In this document: one piece after another, positions 1 through 11,000 of the stretch
How positions within the stretch are numbered: position 1 is the first letter of the stretch
How the letters are laid out: each line of letters begins with the position of its first letter
Source of the DNA: Caldilineales bacterium
GTDB lineage: Bacteria; Chloroflexota; Anaerolineae; JAAEKA01
Length of the DNA stretch: 12,463 nucleotides
NCBI GenBank assembly: GCA_021463315.1
Contig: JAJTXO010000059.1
Coordinates: 1 to 12,463, forward strand
Reading direction: 5' to 3'
The notes under the pieces: model-generated
Told to the model about the DNA's origin: nothing
What the model saw: only the letters and a program-made list of their open reading frames with translations
The model's database searches: none
Position numbers and translations under genes: made by a program

Positions 1-53
1 TGGCCGACAGTGTGCGGCAGCACTTTGTCGAAATCGGCAAGCTGGCCAGGTAG
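1..53 (+). CDS. C-terminal tail of an upstream gene (partial)
   Basis: From base 3 one frame encodes ADSVRQHFVEIGKLAR and stops with TAG at 51-53, which is 34 nt before the next start codon. The tail is amphipathic and helical in character, as expected for the end of a small helical protein such as a WXG100 family member, and the neighbourhood is a type VII secretion operon. Sixteen residues cannot identify a family. The evidence for its being a real gene end is the tight spacing, the same strand and the lack of any other use for these bases. The start lies outside the window. Confidence 0.35.
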   Translation, partial: ADSVRQHFVEIGKLAR

Positions 54-75
54 ACCGCACGTCTCGCACTCATCC

Positions 76-87
76 AGGACAGGTGAG
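76..87 (+). promoter_or_regulatory. Ribosome binding site deciding the start at 88
   Basis: The purine-rich run AGGACAGGTGAG ends directly before the ATG at 88. AGGAC (76-80) lies 7 nt upstream, a normal Shine-Dalgarno distance. The alternative in-frame ATG at 10 would overlap the upstream gene's last codons and add 26 Ser/Arg-rich residues that do not look like protein, so 88 is preferred. Confidence 0.55.
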
Positions 88-945
88 ATGGTGGCCAAGT
101 TCGAACTCATGCCTGCTGATCTGCTATTGATCCTGCGCATTGCCGGTCTCCAGTCGTCTGACGACATCTTTGTCGATCCGCTCCTGTTGAACAACGTGAG
201 CCAGCCAGAATTGGAACAGGCCTTTGCCGGGTTGATCGAAAGAGGGTTTGTGACATCATCGGATGTCGGCGGGCTAGGACTGGCGCCCGACGTCGCCGCC
301 GATGCGGAAGCTGTTCTGCATCCGCAAGCCAGTATTGCTATGACAGTCCGGCGAAGCCAGGATGATGCGCGCGCGATGTTCGTGAATTTCGGGCCGCGTG
401 AGGTGTGCGCGAATTGGATCACAGAAGGCCAGATCTATCGGTTCGAGTCAGTTCAACCGCATGTCGACGCAGTTGTAGGCTATTTGCTGTCGCATCTTGA
501 GGCGAGCGATACCGAGTATGGCGTCCAGTGCGCCAATAGCGCGGGCATTGACTGGACGCAGCTGAAGGATGAGCCGGATGTGTTCGATGCACTGCTTACT
601 GTTGCAGCGCGGTCGGGGTTGATAGAAGCGGGCCAGGCGCGCAACGAGATGCGCGATGGGACGTTGGTCACCCTGAAAGCATCCCTTCCGAAGCTTCATT
701 CTATGTCGGTTGAGACCCTCCTGTGGGTCGAGAAAGCCGGTACTCGTTGGCTTATGCGGGGTGTAGAAGGCAATCCCCACATGACGCTGATGCGGCTGAA
801 CGGTCCGGCGCTGCGCGCCGTGCTTATGGAAGTGGTACGTTCCATGTTGACACAGGAGTTCACCTTGCAGCGCAATCGACACTTCGACCTGGATTTCACC
901 TACCCAGACGCAGGACAGGTTGAGCCCCCAAGCGCCACTGGTTAG
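88..945 (+). CDS. Unidentified T7SS-operon protein, possibly EspG-like
   Basis: This 285-residue soluble protein has no signal peptide or membrane segment. I do not firmly recognise it. The N-terminal half starts with a hydrophobic helix (LLLILRIAGL), followed by a 'LEQAFAGLIERGFV' helix-turn unit and a block of alternating beta strands ending in a long helix near residues 130-140. The C-terminal half repeats a similar pattern: a 'FDALLTVAARSGLIEAGQA' helix, then strands (TLVTLKASL, ETLLWVEKAG, TRWLMRG). This two-half layout with 'all-residue-rGl' helices loosely recalls EspG-type ESX chaperones, which hold PE/PPE substrates in actinobacteria. That link is inference from shape only. The gene sits 11 nt upstream of the pseudokinase gene, so it belongs to the operon. 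Hand-counted blocks are about 55-57% GC, lower than the two genes downstream. The C-terminus is short and Pro/Ser-rich. Confidence 0.75.
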   Translation: MVAKFELMPADLLLILRIAGLQSSDDIFVDPLLLNNVSQPELEQAFAGLIERGFVTSSDVGGLGLAPDVAADAEAVLHPQASIAMTVRRSQDDARAMFVNFGPREVCANWITEGQIYRFESVQPHVDAVVGYLLSHLEASDTEYGVQCANSAGIDWTQLKDEPDVFDALLTVAARSGLIEAGQARNEMRDGTLVTLKASLPKLHSMSVETLLWVEKAGTRWLMRGVEGNPHMTLMRLNGPALRAVLMEVVRSMLTQEFTLQRNRHFDLDFTYPDAGQVEPPSATG

Positions 946-956
946 CTGGAGCATCG

Positions 957-2051
957 ATGAAACAAGTCTGCATGCTGTGCGAACGCACGTCGCCTGATGG
1001 CAACCTCTTCTGCCAGGAGACCTATTGCCCGGCCGAGCAGTCGCCGTTCGTCCTGGACTACGGCGAGTGGTTCGGCGACATCGAGATCGTCCGCTCGCTG
1101 GTGGTTCTGCGCTCGGCCGCGATCTACGAGGTGATGCATCAGAAGCAGCGCAAGTACATGAAGCTGGCCCACCCTGGCCCGGAAAACCGGGAACGGCTCA
1201 AGCGCGAGGCTGAGTTCCTGCGCGATCTGGCCGGCAGCAAGGATAAGCTGGACAGCCTGCCCACCCTGCTGCCCGCCTATGCTGGCACGACCATCCAACA
1301 GGGCGCCTACGGCAAGACCATGCTGCGCGGCCACCTGCTCTACTTCTACCTGTTCGAGTTCAGGCCAGGCGACACCCTGCGTGAGGTGCTGGTCAAGAAC
1401 CCGCAGCTCTGGGTCAACCACGTGGGTTGGATCACCATCGATGTGGCCGCGGCCATCAACATTATGCACCGCCGCGGCGTCTACCACTACGGCCTGGCCC
1501 CGGAGGGCATCCTGGTGGCTTTCGACAAAAAGCAGAACATCCCCCAGGTTATGCTGTTGGACCTGGGCATCGTCAGCCCCAAGGAGACCCTGCGCCAGGG
1601 CTGGTATCCCATGTGGGCGCCACCCGCCTACACCGCCCCCGAGCTGGCGCCGGTGGACGGCAACGCGGTGCGCCACGACTTCCGCACCGATGTCTTCGGG
1701 TTGGGCCTCTGCCTCTACGAGATGCTGGTGGGCGAGCCGGTCTATCCCTTCAAGTTGCGCAGCGACGAAGAAGTCTATCGTCTGGTGCTGCGCAACAAGC
1801 GCGTCGAGATGAACCGCGTCGAGGACGTGGAGCCGGTGGCCCGCATCGCTACTCAGGCCGTCAACCCGCGGCCCGACGACCGCCAGCCTAACGCCGCCGA
1901 CGTGGCCCAACAACTGCGCGCTGTCGTCGGCGAGTCGCCGCGCGTCAAGCAGCGCCGCCAACCGGCCCTGCGTTCTATCATGACCGTCGTCATCGTGTTG
2001 CTCGGCGTCGTTTTTTTCCTGACGCTGGCTTTGATGCTGGTCGCGCGTTGA
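957..2051 (+). CDS. Zinc-ribbon, tail-anchored protein pseudokinase (EssB/YukC-like role proposed)
   Basis: The protein has 364 residues. It opens with a putative zinc ribbon (C5-x2-C8 and C19-x4-C24), followed by a Ser/Thr kinase fold at about residues 40-325. The VAIK lysine (K69), an alpha-C glutamate region (83-90), a DFG-like DLG (202-204), an APE motif (227-229) and a DVFGLG helix (245-250) are all present. The catalytic loop aligns without gaps to HRDLKPEN but reads HYGLAPEG (177-184). The catalytic Asp is therefore Gly179, the Lys is Ala181 and the Asn is Gly184, and the glycine-rich loop is not recognisable. Phosphotransfer is not expected. A basic stretch (329-339) precedes one membrane helix (341-362) and the protein ends two residues later, so the kinase fold should face the cytoplasm. 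EssB/YukC of Firmicutes T7SS also pairs a cytoplasmic pseudokinase with one membrane helix, but carries an extracytoplasmic domain that is missing here. TGGAG at 947-951 is a plausible ribosome site. Confidence 0.88.
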   Translation: MKQVCMLCERTSPDGNLFCQETYCPAEQSPFVLDYGEWFGDIEIVRSLVVLRSAAIYEVMHQKQRKYMKLAHPGPENRERLKREAEFLRDLAGSKDKLDSLPTLLPAYAGTTIQQGAYGKTMLRGHLLYFYLFEFRPGDTLREVLVKNPQLWVNHVGWITIDVAAAINIMHRRGVYHYGLAPEGILVAFDKKQNIPQVMLLDLGIVSPKETLRQGWYPMWAPPAYTAPELAPVDGNAVRHDFRTDVFGLGLCLYEMLVGEPVYPFKLRSDEEVYRLVLRNKRVEMNRVEDVEPVARIATQAVNPRPDDRQPNAADVAQQLRAVVGESPRVKQRRQPALRSIMTVVIVLLGVVFFLTLALMLVAR

Positions 2052-2063
2052 TGAGAACTACCA

Positions 2064-5000
2064 ATGTCCAAGTCAATCGTCATTGACCGCCCGCCACGCA
2101 TTCAGCCTGAGCTGCCCTTCGACGAGATCGAGATCCCGTCGCCGCCCGACAAAGGCCAGAGCGGCTGGGAGCAGTTGGCCCAGATGGCCCTGCCCCTGGT
2201 GACCATTCTCGCCTTCGTCTTCCTGGCCAGCGGGGGCGGCGGACGCAGCGCGCTGATGATCATCCCCATGGCGCTGGCTGTGCTGGCCTCGGCCGGCCTT
2301 GGCATTTTCACCTACCTGCGCCAGAAGCGCATGGCGGACGAGGCGCTGCGCGCGTACGAGGAACGCCTGGTCGAGCTGAACAAGCAGATGCACGTCTATC
2401 ACGACATGCAGCGGCGCTTCTACCACTACAACTACCCCGACATCCAGAACATCTTCCGGCTGGTCAAAAACGCCCGCACCGAGGTTGAGAAGGCCGACCG
2501 CACCCTGCGCGCCGACACCCGCCTCTGGGAGCGCCGCACCTCGGACGAGGACTTTGGCGTGATCCGCCTGGGCATCGGCGCCTTGCCTTCCACGGTCGTC
2601 TTTCGCTTCAACAAATCCGACGATCTGAACGACCCTCAGGTGCGCCAGGCGCTCAAGCTGGAGCAGGATGCCCGCTTCGTGGACGACATCCCGGTGGTCA
2701 TTTCTCTGCGCCAGCCTTTCCAGAGCGATCAGCCGGGCGAGGAAGAGGGCGAGAGTGAACGGGAGAAACAGGCCGACGAAGCCCGCGCGGCCATGACCCC
2801 CATGACCCACGCCTTGGGCATCGCCGGCGAGCGCGGCGCCGTCTACGAGTACGTGCGCGCGCTGCTGACCCACTTCGCCGTCTTCCACGCGCCCATGGAT
2901 GCCCGCATTTTCGTGCTGGCGGCGCACAAACAGCCGTGGGCCTGGACCGACCAACTTCAGCATTGCCAGTCCGACGTGGACACTGAACACCGCTTCTTCC
3001 TCGACCAGGTCGAGTCGGATCAGGATGACAAGCAATTCGACGAGGTCGACGAAGGCCCGCTGGTGCGCTATCTGGAGGGGCTGCGCCGCATCCTGGCCAC
3101 GCGCAAGATCCAGATCGAAAGCCGTGAGGATCAGGAGGGCAAGGGCGATCCCACCCTGCCTTTCCAGTTGGTGGTGGTCGATTTGTTGGACTCGACCTAC
3201 GATGAGCAGTCGCCGCTGTACGATCTGGAGTCGGATGCGGCCATCTCGATTCTGATCGAACAAGGCGCCGCGCTGGGCGCAGCCGTCATCTTCATGGTGC
3301 CGGAGCGGGCCAAGGTGCCCAGCGGCTGCCAGGCAGTGATCGAGATCGAGCGCACCACGCCTGCCACCAACAGCCGCCGCCAGACCTTTCAGAAGCTGCA
3401 TTTCCGCTATGCCGAGGTGGGAGTCAACACCTTTCGCTACGTGGGCGTGGCCGACGCGGTGTCTAACCCGGCGCACATGGACGCGCTGGCGCGCGAGCTG
3501 TCGCAATACGAGGTGCGCCAGGGCCCCGGCGCCGGCCTGGTCAGCGCCGTGCCCTTCCTCGACCTGCACGGCTTCCGCTCGCTGATCGACCTGCAGGCCG
3601 ACGTGGTTCAGAAATGGCAGCAGAGCCAACTGGCGCGCAACGCTGGCTGGCTGCGCTGCAAGATCGGCCGCATGGCCGGCGGCAAGGCGCGCGCCTTGGT
3701 TTTCTCCGCCAAGCGCGACGGCGTGCATGGCATGGTGGCCGGCAGCACCGGCTCGGGCAAGTCGGAGCTGCTGATCTCGCTGATCGCGGGCATGGCCATC
3801 ACCTACGATCCCAGCGTGCTCAACTTCGTGCTGGTGGACTACAAGGGCGGCGGCGCGTTCAAGGAGTTCGAGGACCTGCCGCACTGCGTCGACATCATCA
3901 CCAACCTGGAGGGCGACGCGGTTACCCGCATGTTCACCGCGATCAACGCGGAGATGAAGCGTCGCCAGAAGCTCAACGCCGACACCGGCACCAAGAACAT
4001 CGTGGAGTATCGCCAGCGCGGCCTGCACGAGAGCCACTACCCCTATCCCTATCTCTTCATCATCATCGACGAGTTCGCCGAGATGATCGCCGACCGCGCC
4101 GAGTACAAGACCGAGCTGGAGAGCATCACGCGCGTGGGCCGGGCCCAGGGCGTCTCGCTCATCCTGGCGGCCCAGCGGCCCAGCGGCGTCACCGACCAAA
4201 TGCGCTCCAACATAAAGTTCCGCATCTGCCTGCGGGTCGAGACGCCCGGCGAAAGCCGGGAGATGCTGCGCCGCGCCGATGCCGCCTTTTTGCCCCCAGG
4301 CATTCCCGGCCGCGGCTTTTTGCAGGTGGGCAACGAAGAGGTGGAGCTGATGCAGGTGGCCTACACCGGCGACAAGTACCGCGACCCCACCCTGGCCCCG
4401 CCGTCGCCGGTGATCTGGGACGGCCGGCCCAGCGCCTCCGCGGCTGTGCTGGACCAGGAGCCGCCTGAGCTGTACAAGGTGCTGATCACCACCTTGCAGC
4501 ACCAGGCGCACGAGCTGCGCTGCGCGCCCCAGTACGCGCCCTGGCCTGCTTTCTTGCCCAAGCAGTTGAACCTGGAGCAAACGCTGATCGACGAAGACCC
4601 CAACAAGCCCGCGCTCACAGCCGCACGCTACCTGGCCGATGTAGACCAGATCACCCTGGGCCGGCCGGTCGAAGGCTCGGTGTTGACCCTCAACCCGGCG
4701 CTGGCTCACTGGCGCAGCGGCGAGTGCGGCTGGGTGGAGCCCATCGACTGGGAACACCACGCCATGCGGCCGGTGGTTGGCCTGGTGGACAACCCATACG
4801 CAGCCCGTCAACTGCCGCTGACCGTGGACTTGCCGCGCGGCCATGTGGTGATCTTCGGCGGCTCTGGCTGGGGCAAGACCACCTTTTTGCGCACGCTGGC
4901 GGTCAGCCTGGCCGCAACTCACTCGCCCAGCGCCCTGCACATGTACATCCTCGACCTGGGCGGGCGCAACCTGGCCGCGCTGGCCAGCCTGCCCCACGTG

Positions 5001-8000
5001 GGCGCCGTGGTCAACCCGGACGAGGCCGGCTACGAGGAGCGGGTGGAGCAGGTGCTGCGCCAGTTGGCGGATGAGGTGGAGGCGCGCAAGGTGACGCTGG
5101 CCAACGCGGGCGCGCCTGACATCTACAAGTATAACCAGGCCCATCCCGACGCGCCCCTGCCGGCCATCCTGCTGGCCGTGGACAACTTCGTCGAGTTCAA
5201 AGAGACCTTTGGCGGCGATCCGCAGGCCGAGGGGGTGGAGACGGCCATGGACAAGTTCGTGGCCCTGGCCCGCCAGGCCAAACCCTACGGCGTCCATTGC
5301 GTGATCACCGTCAACCAGCTCAACGCGCTGCCGGTGCAGCTCTACAACCTGTTCACCGAGCGGCTGACGCTCAAGCTGGGCGATGCCACCGAATACCGCC
5401 AGATCGTCGGCGGCTTCGTCGGCGAGCTGCCCGACGTGGCCGGCCGCGGCTACGTCAAGGCCGGTTTGCAGCCGCTTGGCTTCCAGATCGCCACGCCGCT
5501 CGACCTGCGACGTGGCGCCTTGCAGGAATCGGCCAACGAGGCCACGGAGCTGCAGCGGCTGGGGCAGACCATGGTCGACTATATCGCCACCTCCGGCCGG
5601 CCTTACCGGATGCCAGCGCGCGTCGATGCGCTGCCGCGCTCGATCCTCTTCAAGCAGCTCCTGGCCCGCAAGTACGGCCTGGAGCTGGACGAGACCTTCC
5701 TGGCGCGGCTCAAACAAGTCACCCAGGAGCAGTGGTCCAGGAGCGCCGACCCCAACCTGGCCGACTGGCTGCGCGTCACCATCGGCGTGGTCTCCGGCAA
5801 CCGGCTGCGCGAGATGCACCTGGAGGCCAAAGCCGACGGCGTGCATGGCCTGATCGCTGGCGGCACCGGCGCGGGCAAGTCGGAGCTGTTGATGACTCTG
5901 ATCGTCGGCCTGGCGCTGAGCTACGACCCCAGCATCCTCAATTTCGTGCTGGTGGACTACAAGGGCGGCGGCGCGTTTGCGCCGTTCACCCACCTGCCGC
6001 ACTGCGTGGACACCATCACCAACCTCAACAAAGCGGCTGTGCGGCGCATGTTCACCGCCATCAACGCTGAGATGGACCGGCGCATGAAGCTGTGCGTCGA
6101 CGCGGGCGTCAGCAACATCGTCGAATACCGCGCCAAGGATTTCCACCGTAGCCGCGAGCCATTCCCGCACCTGTTCATCATCATCGACGAGTACGCCGAG
6201 ATGATCTCCGAGAGCCCGGAGTTCAAGGATGAGCTGGACCGCATCACCCGCGTCGGCCGCTCCATCGGCGTCAGCCTGTTGCTGGCCGCGCAGCGGCCGG
6301 TCGGCGTCACCGACCAGATGCGGGCCAACATCAAGTACCGCATCTGCCTGCGCGTCGAGGCGGTGGACACCAGCCGCGAGATGCTGCGCCGCTCGGACGC
6401 GGCCTTCCTGCCCAACGGCATGCCGGGCCGCGGCTATCTGCAGGTCGGCAACGAGAACATCGAGCTGATCCAGGTGGCCTACACCGGCGAGAACTACCCC
6501 TACGCGGAGCCGCTGGAGGGTGGCCGCCAGCCCAAGTTCTACGATGTGATCGTCGATCTGTGCAACGATCTGCTGGCTGAGACGCAGGCCGCCCGGCCGC
6601 GCACTCCCTGGCCGCCCTTCCTGCCCACCCACATGACCCTGTCCGAACCGTTGAGCGATGGCTACCTGGACCCGGCCTATCTGCCGCTGATCACCCTGGG
6701 GCAGGCGCTGCCCGATCCGCTGCGACTCAACCCCTGGACGCAACGCTGGCTGGACGGCGCCGGTCAATGGCCGGGCGTCAATTGGTCCGCCACGGCCATG
6801 CGCGGCATCGCGGGCCTGCTGGACGATCCCTACAACGCCCGCCAGATGCCGCTGCTGGTCGATTTCAGCAAGGGCCACGCGGTGGTGTTCGGCGCATCGG
6901 GCTACGGCAAGACCGCGTTCGTGCGCACGGTGATCGCCAGCCTGGCCAGCTCCCATTCGCCCGACGAGTTCCAAGCCCACGTGCTGGATCTGGGCGGCCG
7001 CAACCTGGAGGTGTTGAGCACGCTGCCCCACGTGGGCACGGTGATCCTGCCCGACGAAGCTGGCTACGAGGAGCGGGTGCAGCAGTTGCTGCGCGAGCTG
7101 AACGACATCATCGACCTGCGCAAGCGCAAGTTCGCCGAGGCGGGCGTTTCCACTTTGTTCGAGTACAACAGCCTGGGCGACCACCCCATCGAGCCGGCCA
7201 TCCTGGTGGTGGTGGATAACTTCGCCGAGTTTCTGGAGACCTTCGGCAGCCCCAACGAGGCCGAGGACGAGACCAACGCGCTGTTTGCCTTCGTGGCGCT
7301 GGCCCGCCAGGCCAAGGCCTTCGGCCTGCACGTGCTGATCACCGCCAGCCGTTTCAACGTGCTGAGCAACAAGCTGTTCAGCCTCTTCACCGAGCGCTTC
7401 ACCCTGCGCCTTTCGGATTCGGGCGACTACGCCGCCATCGTGGGCAGCACCTACGAGGTGGAGGAACAGCCGGGCCGCGGCGCCGTGCGCGTCGGCCGCA
7501 TGCCGCTCAGCTTCCAAACCGCCCTGCTGCCAGGCACGGTGCAGGAGGGACAGGTGCGCGGCGAGGCCCAGGTGGTGCGCCGTCTGGGCCAGCGAATGCA
7601 TGAGGGGGCGGCGGCCAGCGGCCGGACTTACGCCAAACCTTTGCGCATCGATGCGTTGCCGAAGAGTTCGTCCTACCGCCAGGTGCTGGCCGAGCTGCAC
7701 GACCTGGACCCGCAGCGGCCCTTCATGGAGGAGCTGGAGCGCAGCACGCGCGCGGTGTGGGCCCGCAACGGCTCCAAGGAGCACGCCGACTGGCTACGCG
7801 TCACCCTGGGCATTGCTTCGGGCATGCGCCAGCGCACCCTGGCATTGGAGGCCAAGCGCGACGGCGTCCACGGCCTGATCGCCGGCGGCACCGGCTCCGG
7901 CAAGTCTGAGATGTTGATGACCATGATCGTCGGCCTGGCGCTGAACTACTCGCCCGACATCCTCAATTTCGTGCTGGTGGACTACAAGGGCGGCGGCGCG

Positions 8001-11000
8001 TTCAAACCCTTCGAGCGCCTGCCGCACTGCGTCGACATCGTCACCAACCTCAACAAGTCGGCCGTAGCCCGCATGTTCAGCGCCATCACGGCCGAGATGA
8101 TGCGCCGCCAGAAGCTCAACGCCGACACCAAAACCAAGGATATCATCGAGTATCGCCGCAAGGGGCTGCACCTGACCCACGCCCCCTTCCCGCATCTGTT
8201 CATCATCATCGACGAGTACGCCGAGATGATCGACGACAACCCGGACTACAAGACCGAGCTGGAGAGCATCACACGCGTGGGCCGCTCCATCGGCGTCAAC
8301 CTGGTGCTGGCCTCGCAGCGGCCCAAGGGGGTCACCGATCAGATGCGAGCCAACATCAAGCTGCGCCTCTGCCTGCGCGTGGAGGAGACCGACACCAGCC
8401 GCGAGCTGCTGCGCAAGCCCGACGCAGCCTACTTGCCCAACGGCATCCCCGGCCGCGGCTACCTGCAGATCGGCAACGACAACATGGAGCTCTTGCAGGT
8501 TTCGTACACCGGGGAGACGCAGCCCGACGACCGCGAGCCGGCTGTGTTCTGGCCGCAGCGTGTCGACGGCGTCGCCGGCCAGACGGGGGCCTCCGGGGAC
8601 GTGCCCAAGCTGTACGACGCTGTGGTCGGCCTGGCCGCTGAACTGTGCGATGGGCAGATGGCGCCCAAGCCGTGGCCTGCCTTCCTGTCACAGCAGATCA
8701 GCCTGCAGTCGCCCATCGTCGATGCCCAGCGCAACCGCACCTGGACTCTGACCCGCGAGATCAGCGACTGGCTCAACGGCGACGCTGAGCATCTCTGGCC
8801 CGGCGTGGATTGGGCCAACGCAGCCATGCATCCTGTCGCTGGGCTGGTGGACAACCCTATGGCCGCCCAGCAGTTCCCCTTGCAGCTCGATCTGACCCGC
8901 CATCTGGCGGTGTTGGGCGACTCTGGCTGGGGCAAGACCTCCATGCTGCGCACCCTGATCACCGCTCTGGCCGCCACGCACTCGCCTGACGAGCTGCACA
9001 TCTATGTGGCCGATCTGGGAGGCCACAACTATCGCAGCATCGAGGACTTTCCCCACGTAGGCACGGTGATCTACGCCGATGAAGAAACCTACGAGGAGCG
9101 CTTGCAGCGCCTGCTGGCCATGCTGGACCGTCTGGTCGATGAGCGATCACATCTCTTGGGCGAGGCCGCGGCCAACACTTTGTGGGAGTACAACGCGCGC
9201 AACCCGGAGCAGGCCCTGCCGGCCGTGCTGGTGGTGATCGACAACTTCGCTGATCTGGCCGAGAACAACGAGGCCCTGGTCGAAACCACGATCATGCCTC
9301 TGGTGCGTCGCTCGACCAGCGCAGGGGTCTGCTTTGTCGTCTCGGCCAATGCTCCCAACAACATGCCCAGCAAGCTCTATGCCTTGTTCGGGGAGCGCAT
9401 CACCTTCAAACAGAGCAACACCGATCGCCTGCTGGACATTGTGGGCCGCGGCGCGATGGAGATCGACGATATCCCCGGCCGCGGCTATATTCGCATCGGC
9501 AAGCGGCCGTTGTTGTTCCAGGCAGCGCTACCCGTGGGTCTCTTCGTCGGCGAGGAGGGCCGCGATGTGTTGGTGGAGGCCGACGAGGTGCGTTTGATGG
9601 GCGAACAGATGCGTGAACATCTGGCGGCCGGCCAGCAAGTTTGGCGACACCACCCCGACCCAATCGCCATCCTGCCGGCCCGCGTGGCGTTGATCGACCT
9701 GCTGCAGCCTGAGGCAGGCGCGGCTCAGCCGGAGAGCGAGGCGCCAGCCGATGCCGGCGGCGCGCAGCGCATCCAGGCCATGCTGGGCACCCTCGATAGC
9801 CTGCAGCCAGCAAGCTGCGATTTGAAGGCGCTGGGGCCGCACTTTGCCATCGTCGGGCCGCCGCTCTCGGGCAAGACCACGGCCATGCTGGACTGGATTC
9901 TATCGCTGGCCGAGCGTTATCCGCCGCAGCAGGCCAAGATGGTGCTGATCGACACCCAGCGCAAGTTGATGGAGTACGGCGGCCAGCACACCCTCAACGA
10001 GCTGCCCCACGTGGTAGCAGCCGTGTCGGAGATCGAGGAGGTGGAGGGGCTGATCGCTAACCTGATGGCCGAGGGCGCTGCGATGGCTGACAGCCAGACA
10101 GGCCGCGAGCTCTTCGTGTTCATCGACAACTTCGATGACTTCAGCGAGGAGATCGAGAGCCAGCGCGGGCTGTTGGAGAGCATGAGCCGACTGGTGCGCC
10201 GCTACCAGCGGGCCGGATTGCACTTCGTCGTCGCCTTTGGGCCAGAGGCCAGCACCTCCGATCTGCGGCGGCGAGTCCTGGCGGCCAACTATGGCCTGGG
10301 ATTGCAGACCGCCCAGGCCGTGGATGTGCTCAAGGTCAGCCGCACGCCAGCCGGGGTGCGCGACAAGTCGTTGCCTGCAGGCCGCGGCTACCTGGTCAAG
10401 TCCGGCCAACCAGTGCTGATCCAGGTGGCCAGCCCGTATGAAAACATGGTCGACAGCGCCGAGCTGTCGCCGTGGAGCCGGGGCGACGAGCTGGCGCGGG
10501 AGGCCGAGCGGGTCGTCAAGGCGTTGGACGCCTGGGTCGAGCGCATCGTGGCCCGCTACGGCGGCGTCAGGGCCACCTGGACCAGCGCCGACGCGTTCGC
10601 CGAGTCGCCCCATGCTGGCCAGCCCAGCGCCAAGGCGCAGCAGATGCTCGGCTTGATGCAGCAGGCCCTGCGGGTCGAGGCGCAGCAGATGCGCCTGGGC
10701 CTGGCGGTCAACGGTGGCGGGGCGCTGATGGACAGCATGTTGGCCATCGACGTAGCGCGTTGGCAGGACGAGGAGACGCTGATTGGGCTGATGAAGAGCA
10801 TCTGGCGCACCTATCTGCTGGCCAGCGGCCTCGATGAGATGGGCGCGGATCTTTTCATCGGCACGTCGGATCTCCCTTCGGTGCTGTCGGAGGTCACACG
10901 AGAGCTGGCCAATGCCGAAGAAGCGATACGGGCCAGGCAAACAGCCGAAGCTGGTTTAGCCATCACCAGCCAGGCGCCCGCAGAGACAGTGGCGGCGCAA

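Noticed and set aside
10..87. Extension of the first gene to the ATG at 10
   Set aside because: It would overlap the upstream reading frame and add a Ser/Arg/Pro-rich stretch. A good ribosome site precedes the ATG at 88.
54..87. A promoter or terminator in the first intergenic gap
   Set aside because: The 34-nt gap shows no hairpin followed by a T-run and no convincing -35/-10 pair. The operon promoter probably lies upstream of the window.
942..1961. A 339-residue minus-strand open frame opposite the pseudokinase gene
   Set aside because: It is antisense to a gene with clear kinase-fold motifs. The composition is low-complexity His/Val/Ala/Asp and there is no ribosome site or family resemblance.
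957..2051. Annotation as an active Ser/Thr protein kinase
   Set aside because: The gap-free alignment of residues 177-184 to HRDLKPEN shows loss of the catalytic Asp, Lys and Asn, so an active-kinase label would mislead.
2073..7784. A 1903-residue open frame on the minus strand opposite the ATPase gene
   Set aside because: It lies wholly antisense to a well-supported EccC/EssC gene. Its translation is His/Gln/Val/Ala-rich without motifs, as expected when G/C-ending codons on the plus strand suppress stops on the other strand.
3547..9660. The three ATPase units as an assembly duplication artefact
   Set aside because: The copies are clearly diverged in protein sequence and keep the frame, with separate linker residues. 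A misassembled repeat would be nearly identical.
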